Position numbers and translations under genes: made by a program
The notes under the pieces: model-generated
The model's input: only the letters and a program-made list of their open reading frames with translations
The model's database searches: none
What the model was told of the DNA's origin: nothing
Shown here: positions 47,393-56,258 of the stretch, in pieces
How positions within the stretch are numbered: position 1 is the first letter of the stretch
Layout of the letters: every line of letters starts with the position of its first letter
Assembly (NCBI RefSeq): GCF_014290175.1
Contig: NZ_JACOOR010000004.1
Coordinates: 124,001 to 188,000, forward strand
Direction of reading: 5' to 3'
Length of the DNA: 64,000 nucleotides
From: Anaerosacchariphilus hominis
GTDB lineage: Bacteria > Bacillota > Clostridia > Lachnospirales > Lachnospiraceae

Positions 47393-47740
47393 ATGGACAG
47401 TATCTGGAGTGTCCTGGATGTGGTGTTTGTGGGCGCGGGCCTGTATACACTGTATGCCTGGATTATGATGAAGACCAGAGGAGAGATTAAGAAATCCATC
47501 CTCATGAACGAGGACGTGAACCTGAAAAAATGCAAGGATCTGGAGGGCTATAAGAAGTACATTGGTCCCCGGATGCTGGTGTTTGGTATCGCGGCCATTC
47601 TGTACGGTGCCTCCGGCCTGGTGAATACCTATGTGACCCCCATTCCGAGCCTGATTTACGGCATCATTATGGCGGTCTTTCTGGCGATCCTCTGCTGGTT
47701 TGCAGTGGGTACGCGGAACGGCATCCAGAAGTTTTGGTAG
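47393..47740 (+). CDS. Small membrane protein, unknown function
   Basis: A 115-residue protein with three predicted membrane helices (residues ~7-27, ~60-78 and ~83-103) and a charged, lysine-rich loop between the first two. No signal peptide or known motif. It follows thrC by 34 nt with an AAAAGGGAGAG binding site and is probably co-transcribed; similar small proteins occur in Lachnospiraceae but I cannot name a function. Confidence 0.7.
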   Translation: MDSIWSVLDVVFVGAGLYTLYAWIMMKTRGEIKKSILMNEDVNLKKCKDLEGYKKYIGPRMLVFGIAAILYGASGLVNTYVTPIPSLIYGIIMAVFLAILCWFAVGTRNGIQKFW

Positions 47741-47765
47741 GACTTTGTATAAAAGACAGAACAGC

Positions 47766-47818
47766 AAAAAAATATCCCTGGCTGATCCGGCATTTGCTGA
47801 ACAGCCAGGGATATCTTT
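47766..47818. terminator. Bidirectional terminator between the membrane protein and citrate synthase genes
   Basis: Perfect 12-bp stem ATATCCCTGGCT / AGCCAGGGATAT with A-run on the left (AAAAAAA) and T-rich right side, between convergent genes. Confidence 0.85.
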
Positions 47819-47850
47819 GTGTTATAGGGTAGAAAAGTATCCGGGAATCT

Positions 47851-49215
47851 TTATCGCTCGCCAAGCTTCACATATTCCTGCCGCTCCGCCACGCTCTTAT
47901 ACGCCGGACGGATGATCTTGCCGTTGTTGGCCAGCTCCTCGATGCGGTGGGCGCTCCAGCCTACGATACGGGCCATGGCGAAAATAGGGGTGTAAAGCTC
48001 CAGCGGCAGGTCCAGCATACTGTATACAAAACCGCTGTAGAAGTCCACGTTGGCGCTGACGCCCTTATAGATCTGCCGTTCTTCTCCAATGATTTGAGGA
48101 GCCAGGCGCTCCACCATGGAGTAAAGGGCGAATTCCTCTTCCCGCCCCTTTTCCACAGAAAGACGCTTGACGAAGGACTTGAAAATATTCGCACGAGGGT
48201 CGGACAGAGAGTAGACCGCATGTCCCATTCCATAGATGAGGCCTGCGTGATCGAAGGCTTCTTTGTGTAGCAGAGCACGGAGGTACGCGCCTACTTCTTC
48301 CTCGTTATTCCAGTCCTTTACCTGCTGTTTCATATCCTCAAACATCCGTACTACTTTGATGTTGGCGCCGCCGTGACGGGGACCCTTTAAGGAACCCAGG
48401 GAAGCAGCCACGGAAGAGTAGGTGTCCGTACCGGAGGAGGAGACCACATGGGTGGTAAAGGAGGAGTTATTACCGCCGCCATGCTCCATATGAAGTACCA
48501 GGGCGATATCGAGAATCTTCGCCTCAAAGTCCGTGTACTTGCTGTCCGGCCGCAGCGTATAGAGAATATTTTCCGCAGTAGACAGCTCGGGCTTTGGCGG
48601 ATGGATATAAAGACTCTTCCCATCGTGGTAATGGGAGTAAGCCTGATAACCGTAGACCGAAAGCATGGGAAACAGGGCAATGAGCTGCAGGGACTGGCGC
48701 AGCACATTGGGGATGGAGATATCGTCGCCCCGGTCGTCATAGGAATACAGGGTCAGGACGCTCCGGGCCAGTGTGTTCATCATATCCTTGCTGGGAGCCT
48801 TCATGATAATATCCCGGACAAAATGGGTGGGAAGAGAGCGGTAGGAGCCCAGAAGATCCCGGAACATTTCCAGTTCCTTCCTGTCTGGCAGCTCTCCGAA
48901 AAGCAGAAGATAGGTGATTTCTTCAAATCCGAAACGGCCTTCCGATACAAAGCCCTTTACCAGATCTTCTATATCCATTCCCCGGTAGAACAGCTTTCCG
49001 TCACAGGGAATCAGCTTGTCGTCCATCATATCGTAGGCGTAGATTTCACCGATCTCCGTGAGACCGGCCAGAACGCCCTGGCCGCTGATATCGCGCAGGC
49101 CCCGTTTTACGTCGTATTTTTTATAAAGTTCCGCGTTGATCTGACTGGTTTCCTCGCTTAAGCGGGAAAGATCCAAAATTTCAGGGGTGATTTCGGAATA
49201 TGAGTTAAGCTTCAT
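47851..49215 (-). CDS. gltA: Citrate synthase
   Basis: Condenses oxaloacetate and acetyl-CoA to citrate; 454 residues, cytoplasmic. The family signature is HMEHGGGNNSSFTTHVVSS, with GSLKGPRHGGANIKVV carrying the active-site His, and AGLIYGMGHAVYSLSDPRA. The N-terminal ~45 residues form a charged extension, typical of the long clostridial form. The start is the ATG following AAAGGAG, two codons after a TTG. It likely feeds glutamate synthesis through a partial TCA cycle, since no other cycle gene is nearby. It is transcribed divergently from pckA; both starts lie within 250 bp. Confidence 0.93.
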   Translation of the reverse strand: MKLNSYSEITPEILDLSRLSEETSQINAELYKKYDVKRGLRDISGQGVLAGLTEIGEIYAYDMMDDKLIPCDGKLFYRGMDIEDLVKGFVSEGRFGFEEITYLLLFGELPDRKELEMFRDLLGSYRSLPTHFVRDIIMKAPSKDMMNTLARSVLTLYSYDDRGDDISIPNVLRQSLQLIALFPMLSVYGYQAYSHYHDGKSLYIHPPKPELSTAENILYTLRPDSKYTDFEAKILDIALVLHMEHGGGNNSSFTTHVVSSSGTDTYSSVAASLGSLKGPRHGGANIKVVRMFEDMKQQVKDWNNEEEVGAYLRALLHKEAFDHAGLIYGMGHAVYSLSDPRANIFKSFVKRLSVEKGREEEFALYSMVERLAPQIIGEERQIYKGVSANVDFYSGFVYSMLDLPLELYTPIFAMARIVGWSAHRIEELANNGKIIRPAYKSVAERQEYVKLGER

Positions 49216-49382
49216 AGACAAATACTCCTTTCTGAGCGTATTAAAATTATCATATCATAAAATAGTAGAAAAAGCATGTTGAAAACAGAAAGTTTACAGA
49301 TATTTAAGAAACTGGTAATATATCGGACAAATGGACGTACAGCCAGGGATTCCTGAATTGTATTTTTTTAAGTACTTTATTC

Positions 49383-49411
49383 TTGACTTTTTTTTCACAA
49401 GGTGTGATAAT
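49383..49411 (+). promoter_or_regulatory. Promoter of pckA
   Basis: -35 TTGACT, 17-bp spacer, -10 GATAAT preceded by TGT (extended -10), about 45 nt upstream of the ribosome binding site. Confidence 0.78.
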
Positions 49412-49463
49412 AGGAAACGTGGGTAAGACACATACATTAGAAAAGAAAGAGGTCGAGTGAAAG

Positions 49464-51077
49464 ATGGCAAAGATTGATTTAACTCAGTACGGCATTACCG
49501 GAACTACAGAAATCGTACACAATCCTTCTTACGAGATGCTTTTTGAAGAAGAGACAAAGGCAGGTCTGGAAGGTTTTGAAGTAGGCCAGGAGAGCGAGCT
49601 TGGCGCAGTGAACGTTATGACAGGTATCTATACCGGACGTTCCCCCAAAGACAAGTTTATTGTAATGGATGAGAATTCCAAGGACACCGTATGGTGGACA
49701 TCTGAGGAGTATCCGAACGACAACCATCCGGCGACTCAGGAAGCATGGACCGCTGTAAAGGACATTGCAAAGAAAGAGCTGTCCAATAAGAAACTGTTTG
49801 TAGTAGACGCATTCTGCGGCGCAAATAAGGACACCCGTATGGCTATCCGTTTCATTGTAGAGGTAGCTTGGCAAGCACATTTTGTAACCAATATGTTTAT
49901 CAAGCCGACCGCTGAGGAGCTGGAGAACTTTGAGCCGGATTTCGTTGTATACAACGCATCCAAGGCTAAGGTAGAGAATTACAAGGAACTGGGTCTGAAT
50001 TCTGAGACCGCAGTTATGTTCAATATCACCAGCCGTGAGCAGGTTATCGTAAATACCTGGTACGGCGGAGAGATGAAGAAGGGTATGTTCTCCATGATGA
50101 ACTACTATCTGCCGCTGAAGGGCATCGCTTCCATGCACTGCTCCGCAAACACAGATATGGATGGAAAGAACACCGCTATCTTCTTCGGACTTTCCGGAAC
50201 AGGTAAGACCACACTTTCCACAGACCCGAAGCGTCTGCTCATCGGCGATGACGAGCACGGCTGGGACGACAACGGTGTATTCAACTTTGAGGGCGGCTGC
50301 TACGCAAAGGTTATCAACCTGGACAAGGAGTCTGAGCCGGATATCTACAATGCAATCAAGAGAAACGCTCTGCTGGAGAACGTAACTCTGGATGCAGAAG
50401 GCAAGATTGATTTCGCTGACAAGAGCGTTACAGAGAATACCCGTGTATCTTATCCGATCAACCACATCGAGAAGATCGCGCAGAATGTAAATGTAATTTC
50501 TTCCGGTCCGGACGCTAAGAATGTAATCTTCCTGTCCGCAGACGCATTCGGCGTACTTCCGCCGGTATCCGTTCTGACACCGGAGCAGACCGAGTACTAC
50601 TTCCTGTCCGGATTCACTGCAAAGCTTGCAGGAACCGAGCGTGGAATCACAGAGCCGACACCGACCTTCTCCGCATGCTTCGGCCAGGCATTCCTGGAGC
50701 TGCATCCGACCAAGTACGCGCATGAGCTGGTTAAGAAGATGAAGAAGAGCGGAGCTAAGGCATACCTGGTAAATACAGGATGGAATGGCACAGGCAAGCG
50801 TATTTCCATCAAGGATACCCGTGGAATCATCGACGCGATCCTGAACGGCGATATCAAGACTGCACCGACAAAGACCATTCCGTACTTCAACTTCGAGGTA
50901 CCGACAGCTCTTCCGGGAGTGGATGCAGGCATTCTTGACCCGCGCGACACCTACGCAGACGCTGCAGAGTGGGATGCAAAGGCGAAGGATCTGGCACAGC
51001 GCTTTATCAAGAACTTTGCGAAGTATGAGAGCAACGCAGACGGTAAGGCACTGGTAGCAGCAGGTCCGCAGCTGTAA
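49464..51077 (+). CDS. pckA: Phosphoenolpyruvate carboxykinase (ATP)
   Basis: Interconverts oxaloacetate + ATP and PEP + CO2 + ADP; 537 residues. In fermentative anaerobes it often runs toward oxaloacetate, conserving ATP. Signatures are [15 protein letters not shown], the kinase-1a P-loop [16 protein letters not shown] near residue 240, the metal-binding [14 protein letters not shown], and [11 protein letters not shown]. The full length and nucleotide motif distinguish the ATP form from the GTP form. Codon bias is strong. It is a single-gene unit with its own promoter and terminator. Confidence 0.97.
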   Translation: MAKIDLTQYGITGTTEIVHNPSYEMLFEEETKAGLEGFEVGQESELGAVNVMTGIYTGRSPKDKFIVMDENSKDTVWWTSEEYPNDNHPATQEAWTAVKDIAKKELSNKKLFVVDAFCGANKDTRMAIRFIVEVAWQAHFVTNMFIKPTAEELENFEPDFVVYNASKAKVENYKELGLNSETAVMFNITSREQVIVNTWYGGEMKKGMFSMMNYYLPLKGIASMHCSANTDMDGKNTAIFFGLSGTGKTTLSTDPKRLLIGDDEHGWDDNGVFNFEGGCYAKVINLDKESEPDIYNAIKRNALLENVTLDAEGKIDFADKSVTENTRVSYPINHIEKIAQNVNVISSGPDAKNVIFLSADAFGVLPPVSVLTPEQTEYYFLSGFTAKLAGTERGITEPTPTFSACFGQAFLELHPTKYAHELVKKMKKSGAKAYLVNTGWNGTGKRISIKDTRGIIDAILNGDIKTAPTKTIPYFNFEVPTALPGVDAGILDPRDTYADAAEWDAKAKDLAQRFIKNFAKYESNADGKALVAAGPQL

Positions 51078-51135
51078 TTCACAATTATTAAAACCCGTAA
51101 GGGAGTGGATTTTTCCGGAGTAATTCTGCTTTTCG

Positions 51136-51174
51136 CCACACAGATATGAGAGATCGTGTCTGTGTGGTATTTTT
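51136..51174 (+). terminator. Intrinsic terminator of pckA
   Basis: Stem CCACACAGATAT / GTGTCTGTGTGG followed by TATTTTTAT. Confidence 0.8.
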
Positions 51175-51206
51175 ATGCGGTAAAATAAGTAATGAGGAGC
51201 TAGACG

Positions 51207-52553
51207 ATGAACGATACCTTTATGAAAGAAAAACCGATTTTCAGCCTGGTGCTGACCATGTCCCTGCCCATGGTCCTGTCCATGCTGGTGAATTCTCTGT
51301 ATAATATCGTGGACAGCTACTTTGTGGCCAGGATCTGTGAGGAAGCCATGACGGCCCTGTCTCTGGTCTATCCTATCCAGAACCTGATTAATGCCATTAC
51401 CATCGGTTTCGGTATCGGCATCAATGCGGCCATTGCCTTTTATCTGGGAGCACAGAAGAAGGAACAGGCAGACCGGGCGGCCGCCACAGGGTTTTTTCTG
51501 AACGCAGTGCAGAGCCTGGTGCTGATGATAGGGTGTATGCTGGTAATGCCATCCTTTCTTGGACTTTACTCGAAGGATCCGGTGGTCATCGACTATGCCC
51601 TGCGCTATTCCCATATCGTATTTGCCTTTGCGATTATGATATCCTTCAGCCTGAGCTTTGAGAAGATCTTCCAGGCTGTGGGACGGATGAAGGTGTCCAT
51701 GGTAAGCCTCATGGCGGGCTGTATCGCGAATATTATTCTGGATCCCCTGCTGATCTTCGGCGTGGGCCCTTTCCCGGCCATGGGCATCGAGGGCGCGGCC
51801 CTGGCCACCGGAATCGGACAGACCGTGAGTGTGGCGGTCTATCTGGTGATCTATGTGGCACGGCCCATTCCGGTGAAGATCAGCAGAAAAAATCTGTGCT
51901 TTGAGAAGGAAGTACTGGGCCGCCTCTACGGTGTGGGGATTCCGGCCACCCTGAACCTGGCGGTTCCCTCCCTGACAATATCCGCCCTGAATGCGATTCT
52001 TGCCGGATTTTCGGAGGTCTACGTGCTGGTACTCGGCGTATATTATAAACTACAGACCTTCCTGTATCTGACGGCTAACGGCATCGTCCAGGGCATCCGT
52101 CCCCTGGTGGGCTACAACTATGGCGCCGGCGAGGAAGAACGGGTGCATGGGATCTACCGGACGGCCCTTTCCATGGCTGCCGTGATCATGGCCTTAGGAA
52201 CCGTGATCTGCCTGCTGGTTCCCGGTCGCATCTTCGGTCTTTTTACCGAAAATGCAGCCACGGTGCAGATGGGAGCGGAGGCTCTTCGGATCATTTCCGC
52301 AGGTTTTCTGGTATCCTCGATATCCATTATTTCCAGCGGCGTGCTGGAGGGACTGGGAAGTGGCGTCCCCTCCCTGGTGATTTCACTGCTGCGGTATCTG
52401 ATTCTGCTGGTTCCGGCGGGATTTGTGCTAAGCCGCTTCCTGGGAGCCGCGGGCGTATGGCACGGTTTCTGGCTGACCGAGTGGCTGACCGGACTGTCAG
52501 CGGTTTTGATATACAAAAGAGAGGAGCGGAAAATATTTTCTGTTGCCAAATAG
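51207..52553 (+). CDS. MATE-family multidrug/metabolite exporter (second copy)
   Basis: Polytopic membrane exporter of 448 residues with about twelve helices. It begins KPIFSLVLTMSLPMVLSMLV and contains the MATE hallmarks LYNIVDSYFV, the PFPAMGIEGAALATG run and the second-half GIRPLVGYNYGAGEEERV. It belongs to a different subgroup from the exporter at 6480, as little sequence is shared outside the motifs. Start follows GAGGAGC. The promoter of the downstream 6S-like RNA overlaps the end of this gene. Confidence 0.9.
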   Translation: MNDTFMKEKPIFSLVLTMSLPMVLSMLVNSLYNIVDSYFVARICEEAMTALSLVYPIQNLINAITIGFGIGINAAIAFYLGAQKKEQADRAAATGFFLNAVQSLVLMIGCMLVMPSFLGLYSKDPVVIDYALRYSHIVFAFAIMISFSLSFEKIFQAVGRMKVSMVSLMAGCIANIILDPLLIFGVGPFPAMGIEGAALATGIGQTVSVAVYLVIYVARPIPVKISRKNLCFEKEVLGRLYGVGIPATLNLAVPSLTISALNAILAGFSEVYVLVLGVYYKLQTFLYLTANGIVQGIRPLVGYNYGAGEEERVHGIYRTALSMAAVIMALGTVICLLVPGRIFGLFTENAATVQMGAEALRIISAGFLVSSISIISSGVLEGLGSGVPSLVISLLRYLILLVPAGFVLSRFLGAAGVWHGFWLTEWLTGLSAVLIYKREERKIFSVAK

Positions 52554-52571
52554 AGTCAGATGCAGTATAAT
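52543..52571 (+). promoter_or_regulatory. Promoter of the 6S-like RNA
   Basis: -35 TTGCCA, 17-bp spacer, perfect -10 TATAAT. The -35 lies inside the last codons of the MATE gene. Confidence 0.82.
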
Positions 52572-52577
52572 AACGTC

Positions 52578-52810
52578 ATGAAGAAAAGGAAGTTTCCTGG
52601 GGTGTGCGTGAACCCGCTATTTTGAACCTACATTTACGTTCATGGGATTCCAATATTTCTGTCTGGATGTCAGGCCTCCGATTTTGCAGTGGAAGGCAGA
52701 AGGGCAGTTGAGGTTACCCACCTAGCATTAGCTAGGCGTCAAAATCGCGGAAACGGCACTTTGGGTTCCTAAAGATAAAAAAGGCAGCCGCACAGCGGTT
52801 GCTTTTTTTA
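52578..52810 (+). ncRNA. ssrS: 6S RNA candidate
   Basis: A non-coding transcript unit with its own promoter and terminator. The ends pair: AGGAA (52587-52591) with TTCCT (52766-52770), and CCTGGGGTG (52596-52604) with CACTTTGGG (52757-52765) as nine pairs including G-U. Further in, CGC.ATTTTGA pairs with TCAAAAT.GCG. An apical arm forms by TTCTGTC/GGCAGAA and GCCTCC/GGAAGGC. Between them is an open region whose 3' side carries a mini-hairpin CCTAGC-atta-GCTAGG (52721-52736). A closed end, a large central bubble and a long apical arm are the 6S RNA shape, which mimics an open promoter and sequesters RNA polymerase. The start CCTGGGGTGTGCG also resembles Firmicutes 6S. No protein is encoded. 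Confidence 0.75.
52777..52810 (+). terminator. Intrinsic terminator of the 6S-like RNA
   Basis: Stem GCAGCCGC-aca-GCGGTTGC with A-run upstream and seven T residues downstream. Confidence 0.88.
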
Positions 52811-52945
52811 TGGAATAGGAAATTCCGATAGAATTCCCTATTCCGTAAAAGCAAGCAGAGCTTGCAAGGATGCGCACTCGGCGCGGTATAGATGGTTGCC
52901 AAGGAAACCGCGCCTCGGCGCGAGAATGTGCCAATGGCACATTCT
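52809..52945 (+). repeat. Structured intergenic element, copy A
   Basis: Starts in the T-tract of the 6S-RNA terminator. Part 1: palindrome TTTTATGGAATAGGAAATTC..GAATTCCCTATTCCGTAAAA, then a small CAAGC/GCTTG hairpin. Part 2: outer stem GGCGC (52880-52884) / GCGCC (52910-52914), 10-nt left bulge, inner stem GTTGCC-aa-GGAAAC. Part 3: perfect AGAATGTGCC-aat-GGCACATTCT (52923-52945). The first ~115 bp are about 94% identical to copy B at 63579-63694, with six substitutions and one indel by my hand alignment. Confidence 0.85.
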
Positions 52946-52973
52946 TTTATACAAAACAGGTAAAGGGGAAAGC

Positions 52974-53747
52974 ATGGAGAAGGAACGACAGCTGGAAGAG
53001 GCAGCGAAAAAATTTTGGGATGGGGATTATGAAGGAACAGTGGCACTTATGACGGAGAAGGCGGAAGAAAAGACGGACGGCCGCGCGGAGCTGTACCGGA
53101 GAGCTGGCAGCGCATTGGCCGGAGGGCCGGTACAGGGCGAAGGGCTTCGCCGGGACTGGGAGGCTTTAAAGCCTCTTCTGGAGCAGGGAGACTGGGCCCT
53201 GCTTGACGAGGCGAGAAGAGTTATGTCCGTCTATGCCAACGCGGTCTACCGGGCCTGTAATACCCGCCAGCAGTTGGAATATACCCGTATGAACGGGGAA
53301 GTGAGCCTGGAGACCAAGGAAGCGCTGTTAAAAGAGTTTCAGAAGATTTTACTGGAGGCGGACGAGGAGTACCGGGCGGTACTCACGGTGCTTCACGACT
53401 GGGCCGGTTACGCAGCCGGACAGAAAGGGGAAGCCGGCGAGGCTTATCTGGAAGGGGCGCTGAAGTCCATGAAGAACTGCGCTGAGCTTCAGGCAGAGAT
53501 TGGACTGGAGAAGGAATATCCGTTGATGAATCTGGCCCGGGCAGCCTGCGCTCTGGAACTGCCGGAGGAAAAGGAAGAGCTCTGGAAGCTTCGCCGGGAG
53601 GTGCTGAATCTGACTCTGCAGGAGGAGGCCCTGGACGACTGGACCAGTTACGAGGCCTACACGGATCCGGAGAAAAAGAAAGAACTGGAAAAGAGAAGGA
53701 CGAAGCGCCGGCGAAGAGAGAAAATTCAGTTCTGGAAGAAAAAATAG
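52974..53747 (+). CDS. Predicted helical cytoplasmic protein, unknown function
   Basis: A 257-residue, almost entirely alpha-helical, acidic protein with a strongly basic C-terminal tail (KKKELEKRRTKRRRREK). The helices are spaced somewhat like a TPR-type solenoid, with alanine and leucine at regular positions, but I cannot identify a family. No signal peptide or membrane helix. Start is the ATG after AAAGGGGAAAG; an open frame continues upstream through the structured repeat but is not credible. It is the only gene between that repeat and a strong bidirectional terminator. Confidence 0.65.
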   Translation: MEKERQLEEAAKKFWDGDYEGTVALMTEKAEEKTDGRAELYRRAGSALAGGPVQGEGLRRDWEALKPLLEQGDWALLDEARRVMSVYANAVYRACNTRQQLEYTRMNGEVSLETKEALLKEFQKILLEADEEYRAVLTVLHDWAGYAAGQKGEAGEAYLEGALKSMKNCAELQAEIGLEKEYPLMNLARAACALELPEEKEELWKLRREVLNLTLQEEALDDWTSYEAYTDPEKKKELEKRRTKRRRREKIQFWKKK

Positions 53748-53761
53748 AATTCAGGAAGAAC

Positions 53762-53805
53762 AAAAAGACCGTTGCGGTATAAAAATAGCCGCAGCGGTCT
53801 TTTTT
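53762..53805. terminator. Bidirectional terminator between convergent genes
   Basis: Stem AAAAAGACCG.TGCGG / CCGCA.CGGTCTTTTTT with A-run on one side and T-run on the other, separating the helical protein gene from the minus-strand LevR-like gene. Confidence 0.9.
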
Positions 53806-53812
53806 GATCGGT

Positions 53813-55918
53813 TTACAGGTAGGGCAGAATGATTTCTGCCAGATAAGCCAGCTCATTGATGGGGATGGACACGCCGAATATTTCGCCCACATAGGACATA
53901 TGTTGTTCCAGGAGGGCGATGAGGTGACTGTGCTGGTTTACAAAGGTCTTCAGGCCATCATACTTCAAAGAATCTCCGCTGATGAGCCGCTCCAGCATGT
54001 GCGAGCCATGGAAAATGAACTTGATGGTCACTTCGTTGGAAGGAATGATATCCAGCTCGTCCAGGATGCCGTTCAGGGTGGAGCTTAAGACATCCATGGC
54101 CTTGTAGGGATTTAAGAAGGTCATGGAGGGCTCCAGAAGTTCTCTTGCAGTCCGATTTAAGAAGGTGGCGTCCGGGCTGGCAGCTGTGGAGTTCATAAGA
54201 AGCAGGGCTTCACGGGTGAGCTGCTGCAGGGTCATCCGTTCCTGACAGGTCAGCTGGGCGATGGTCAGCAGGGAGGAAAGGGTGAAGCCGGTGACAGTGT
54301 CTGCCGGGATATCGGTCTCCTGCATAACATACTCGTGGAGAGTGGTCAGGGGCTCCATATCGGCAGCCAGAAGCACGCCGGTGGGAGCGGCGATGGCCCG
54401 TACCGTGTCCAGCAGCTTTCCCTGCAGCTCCCGGAAGGGGACGGAGGAAGGATAGCTTAAACCCGTGGCTATCTGCTGCCCCAGAGAATCATTGATGTAG
54501 GCGGCGGCAGCCTCCGCGATGCCGTTCCCGTGGCAGATGATCAGAAGCGGCACGCAGGAGCTTTCCTCTGAACCGGATGCCTCCGGATGGCGGACAGGCT
54601 CATTTTCCTGATGGAGCAGGGCCAGCAGCTGGGCGGCGATATAGCGGTTGGAGGAGAAAGAGGTGGGAGTGAAGATAAAGTACTCCAGATCCAGATCCTG
54701 GAACAGGGCCCGGATCCGGGCATCCTGTTTTGGTTCTTCCTGGATACTGCCCAGAAAGTCAAAGGGGAGATGCCGCAGATGGATCTCCATGGTTTTCACA
54801 TGGGGCAGAGTGGCCATATCCTGGAAGGCCAGGGCGCAGGTGGTGCGGACTACGCTGCTTAAGTCGCCCAGGTTTCCGGGATAGGGAGCCTTTAAAAAGA
54901 CCGAAAACACATCCCGGGAAATCCGGAAGCTTAAGCCTGTGGAGGAGGCCTCCTTCCGGAAGGCCTGAATCAGCAGCTCCGTCAGCTCCCGGGGCGTCCA
55001 GGACCGCAGATCCGGCACATGAATCCGGACGGGAAACCGCTGACGTAAGGGCGCCAGTCCCGGAGAATCCGGAGATTCTGTGGAGGTGGCGATGATGAAG
55101 GTATTGGCGTAACGGGTGACGGAGGCCTCGCCAATGCGGGTGTAGGTATTCTTCTCCAGCAGGGTAATCAACATATCCTGGGCAGCGGAGGGCAGTTTAT
55201 CTACCTCGCTCAGATAGAGGATGCCTCCGGAGGCGCGCTCAATGAGGCCCCTCTGTGCCTTCTCAGACTTCAGGGCCGCGTCCCGGGTGTGGCCGAAGAG
55301 CTGGTTCAGCATCAGCTGGGAATTGGCGCTGTGCTCTTTGCAGTTTACGGTGATGAGGGGAGCGTTTTCGCCAAGATTGCCCTGAGAGACGGCGTAGGTG
55401 TAGATCTTCTGGACTAGATGACCCTTGCCCACGCCCAGGTTCCCGGTAATGAGGATATGCAGATTATGGGTGGGGTAGAGGGCCGCGGCCTTGGCGTGCT
55501 GGATAGCGGTCTTCAGGGTGTGAGTGGCTCCCACGGCTGTCTCCAGGCTTTCTTCCGGAAGAGGAGTGCGGACAGGAGCTGTCGGAGCCTCCACAGGCGG
55601 CGCGGCGGCTATATAGTCCTTCAGATGTCCGTCCTTGGCCAGTGTGGAAGGAAAGAACACATTTGGGTATTTGCGGGCCAGAACGGAACGACACAGATAC
55701 AGGGTGGGTTTTCCCTGGATCTTGATGAGCTGACCGTTACGGTACAGGCTGTTCAGCTCCCGGGCCACATTGGCCCGGTCCATCTGCAGTTTTTCGGCAA
55801 TGAGACCGGCGTGGATACCGCTTACCCGGTCGCTGTCCGAATCCAGAAGTTCCTGTGTGGCTTCCTGCACCAGGGTCAGAACCTTCGTCTTACGGCTTGA
55901 TTTTGCTGTTTGTTCCAT
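53813..55918 (-). CDS. LevR-like PTS-controlled AAA+ transcription regulator (short form)
   Basis: A 701-residue regulator, divergent from the mannose-family PTS operon it probably controls. Domains: winged helix (~15-75), NtrC-type AAA+ (~125-390; Walker A GNLGVGKG at 159-166, Walker B GGILYLSEVD at 231-240), EIIA-Man-like domain (~455-565, candidate phosphorylated His463 in IICHGNG), and a C-terminal PRD (~590-701). The GAFTGA loop that contacts sigma-54 is not recognisable: after LFGH the sequence is TRDAALKS. The Walker B aspartate is Ser. The PRD has a first His in FIFHGSHMLERL but its second site reads ELAYLAEIIL without His. Bacillus LevR is longer (over 900 residues) and has extra PRD and EIIB-Gat modules not seen here. 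No start ambiguity. Confidence 0.85.
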   Translation of the reverse strand: MEQTAKSSRKTKVLTLVQEATQELLDSDSDRVSGIHAGLIAEKLQMDRANVARELNSLYRNGQLIKIQGKPTLYLCRSVLARKYPNVFFPSTLAKDGHLKDYIAAAPPVEAPTAPVRTPLPEESLETAVGATHTLKTAIQHAKAAALYPTHNLHILITGNLGVGKGHLVQKIYTYAVSQGNLGENAPLITVNCKEHSANSQLMLNQLFGHTRDAALKSEKAQRGLIERASGGILYLSEVDKLPSAAQDMLITLLEKNTYTRIGEASVTRYANTFIIATSTESPDSPGLAPLRQRFPVRIHVPDLRSWTPRELTELLIQAFRKEASSTGLSFRISRDVFSVFLKAPYPGNLGDLSSVVRTTCALAFQDMATLPHVKTMEIHLRHLPFDFLGSIQEEPKQDARIRALFQDLDLEYFIFTPTSFSSNRYIAAQLLALLHQENEPVRHPEASGSEESSCVPLLIICHGNGIAEAAAAYINDSLGQQIATGLSYPSSVPFRELQGKLLDTVRAIAAPTGVLLAADMEPLTTLHEYVMQETDIPADTVTGFTLSSLLTIAQLTCQERMTLQQLTREALLLMNSTAASPDATFLNRTARELLEPSMTFLNPYKAMDVLSSTLNGILDELDIIPSNEVTIKFIFHGSHMLERLISGDSLKYDGLKTFVNQHSHLIALLEQHMSYVGEIFGVSIPINELAYLAEIILPYL

Positions 55919-56258
55919 GTTTTTATCTCCTGTTACGAAAAAATTCAGAAAAATTTTATATTTTTTTCACGAATGACTGTCAAAACATATCCAAAAACAG
56001 ACACGGTAAAAAATCTGAATGAAATGTGTGTAAAAATAAGAATAAATTATTGACACTATATATCATACGATGAATACACAAAACAATCTATACATAAAAT
56101 AGATAAAAAAATATGGCTTATAGAGCTATAACTATACAAAATTACCACAAGACACACATGATAAAGTGGTGATTTTCGGCGAAAATTTGACAAAGTGTGT
56201 TGGGGGGGTAAAATCGTGTCATGTTCAAGGGAACGAGAAAGAAGAAAGAGGCAGACAG
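55919..56258. promoter_or_regulatory. AT-rich divergent control region of the PTS operon
   Basis: 340 bp between the regulator and the first IIB gene. The sequence is very AT-rich with several TATA-like runs. No -24/-12 (GG-N10-GC) sigma-54 promoter is present on the plus strand; the closest pair has a 9-bp gap and poor context. A sigma-A-type promoter is annotated separately at 56187-56214. Long inverted repeats that could be operators are not obvious. Confidence 0.5.
56187..56214 (+). promoter_or_regulatory. Possible sigma-A promoter of the PTS operon
   Basis: -35 TTGACA, 16-bp spacer ending in a run of seven G residues, -10 TAAAAT, 44 nt before the IIB start codon. The G-run in the spacer is unusual. 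Confidence 0.55.

Noticed and set aside
49479..51614. 711-codon antisense frame opposite pckA and the MATE gene
   Set aside because: Codon-bias shadow spanning two genes and a terminator; the product is cysteine/leucine-rich with no known pattern.
56168..56180. TGGTGATTTTCGGC as a -24/-12 sigma-54 promoter
   Set aside because: The GG-GC gap is 9 instead of 10 and the bases before GC are not TT; it does not fit the consensus.
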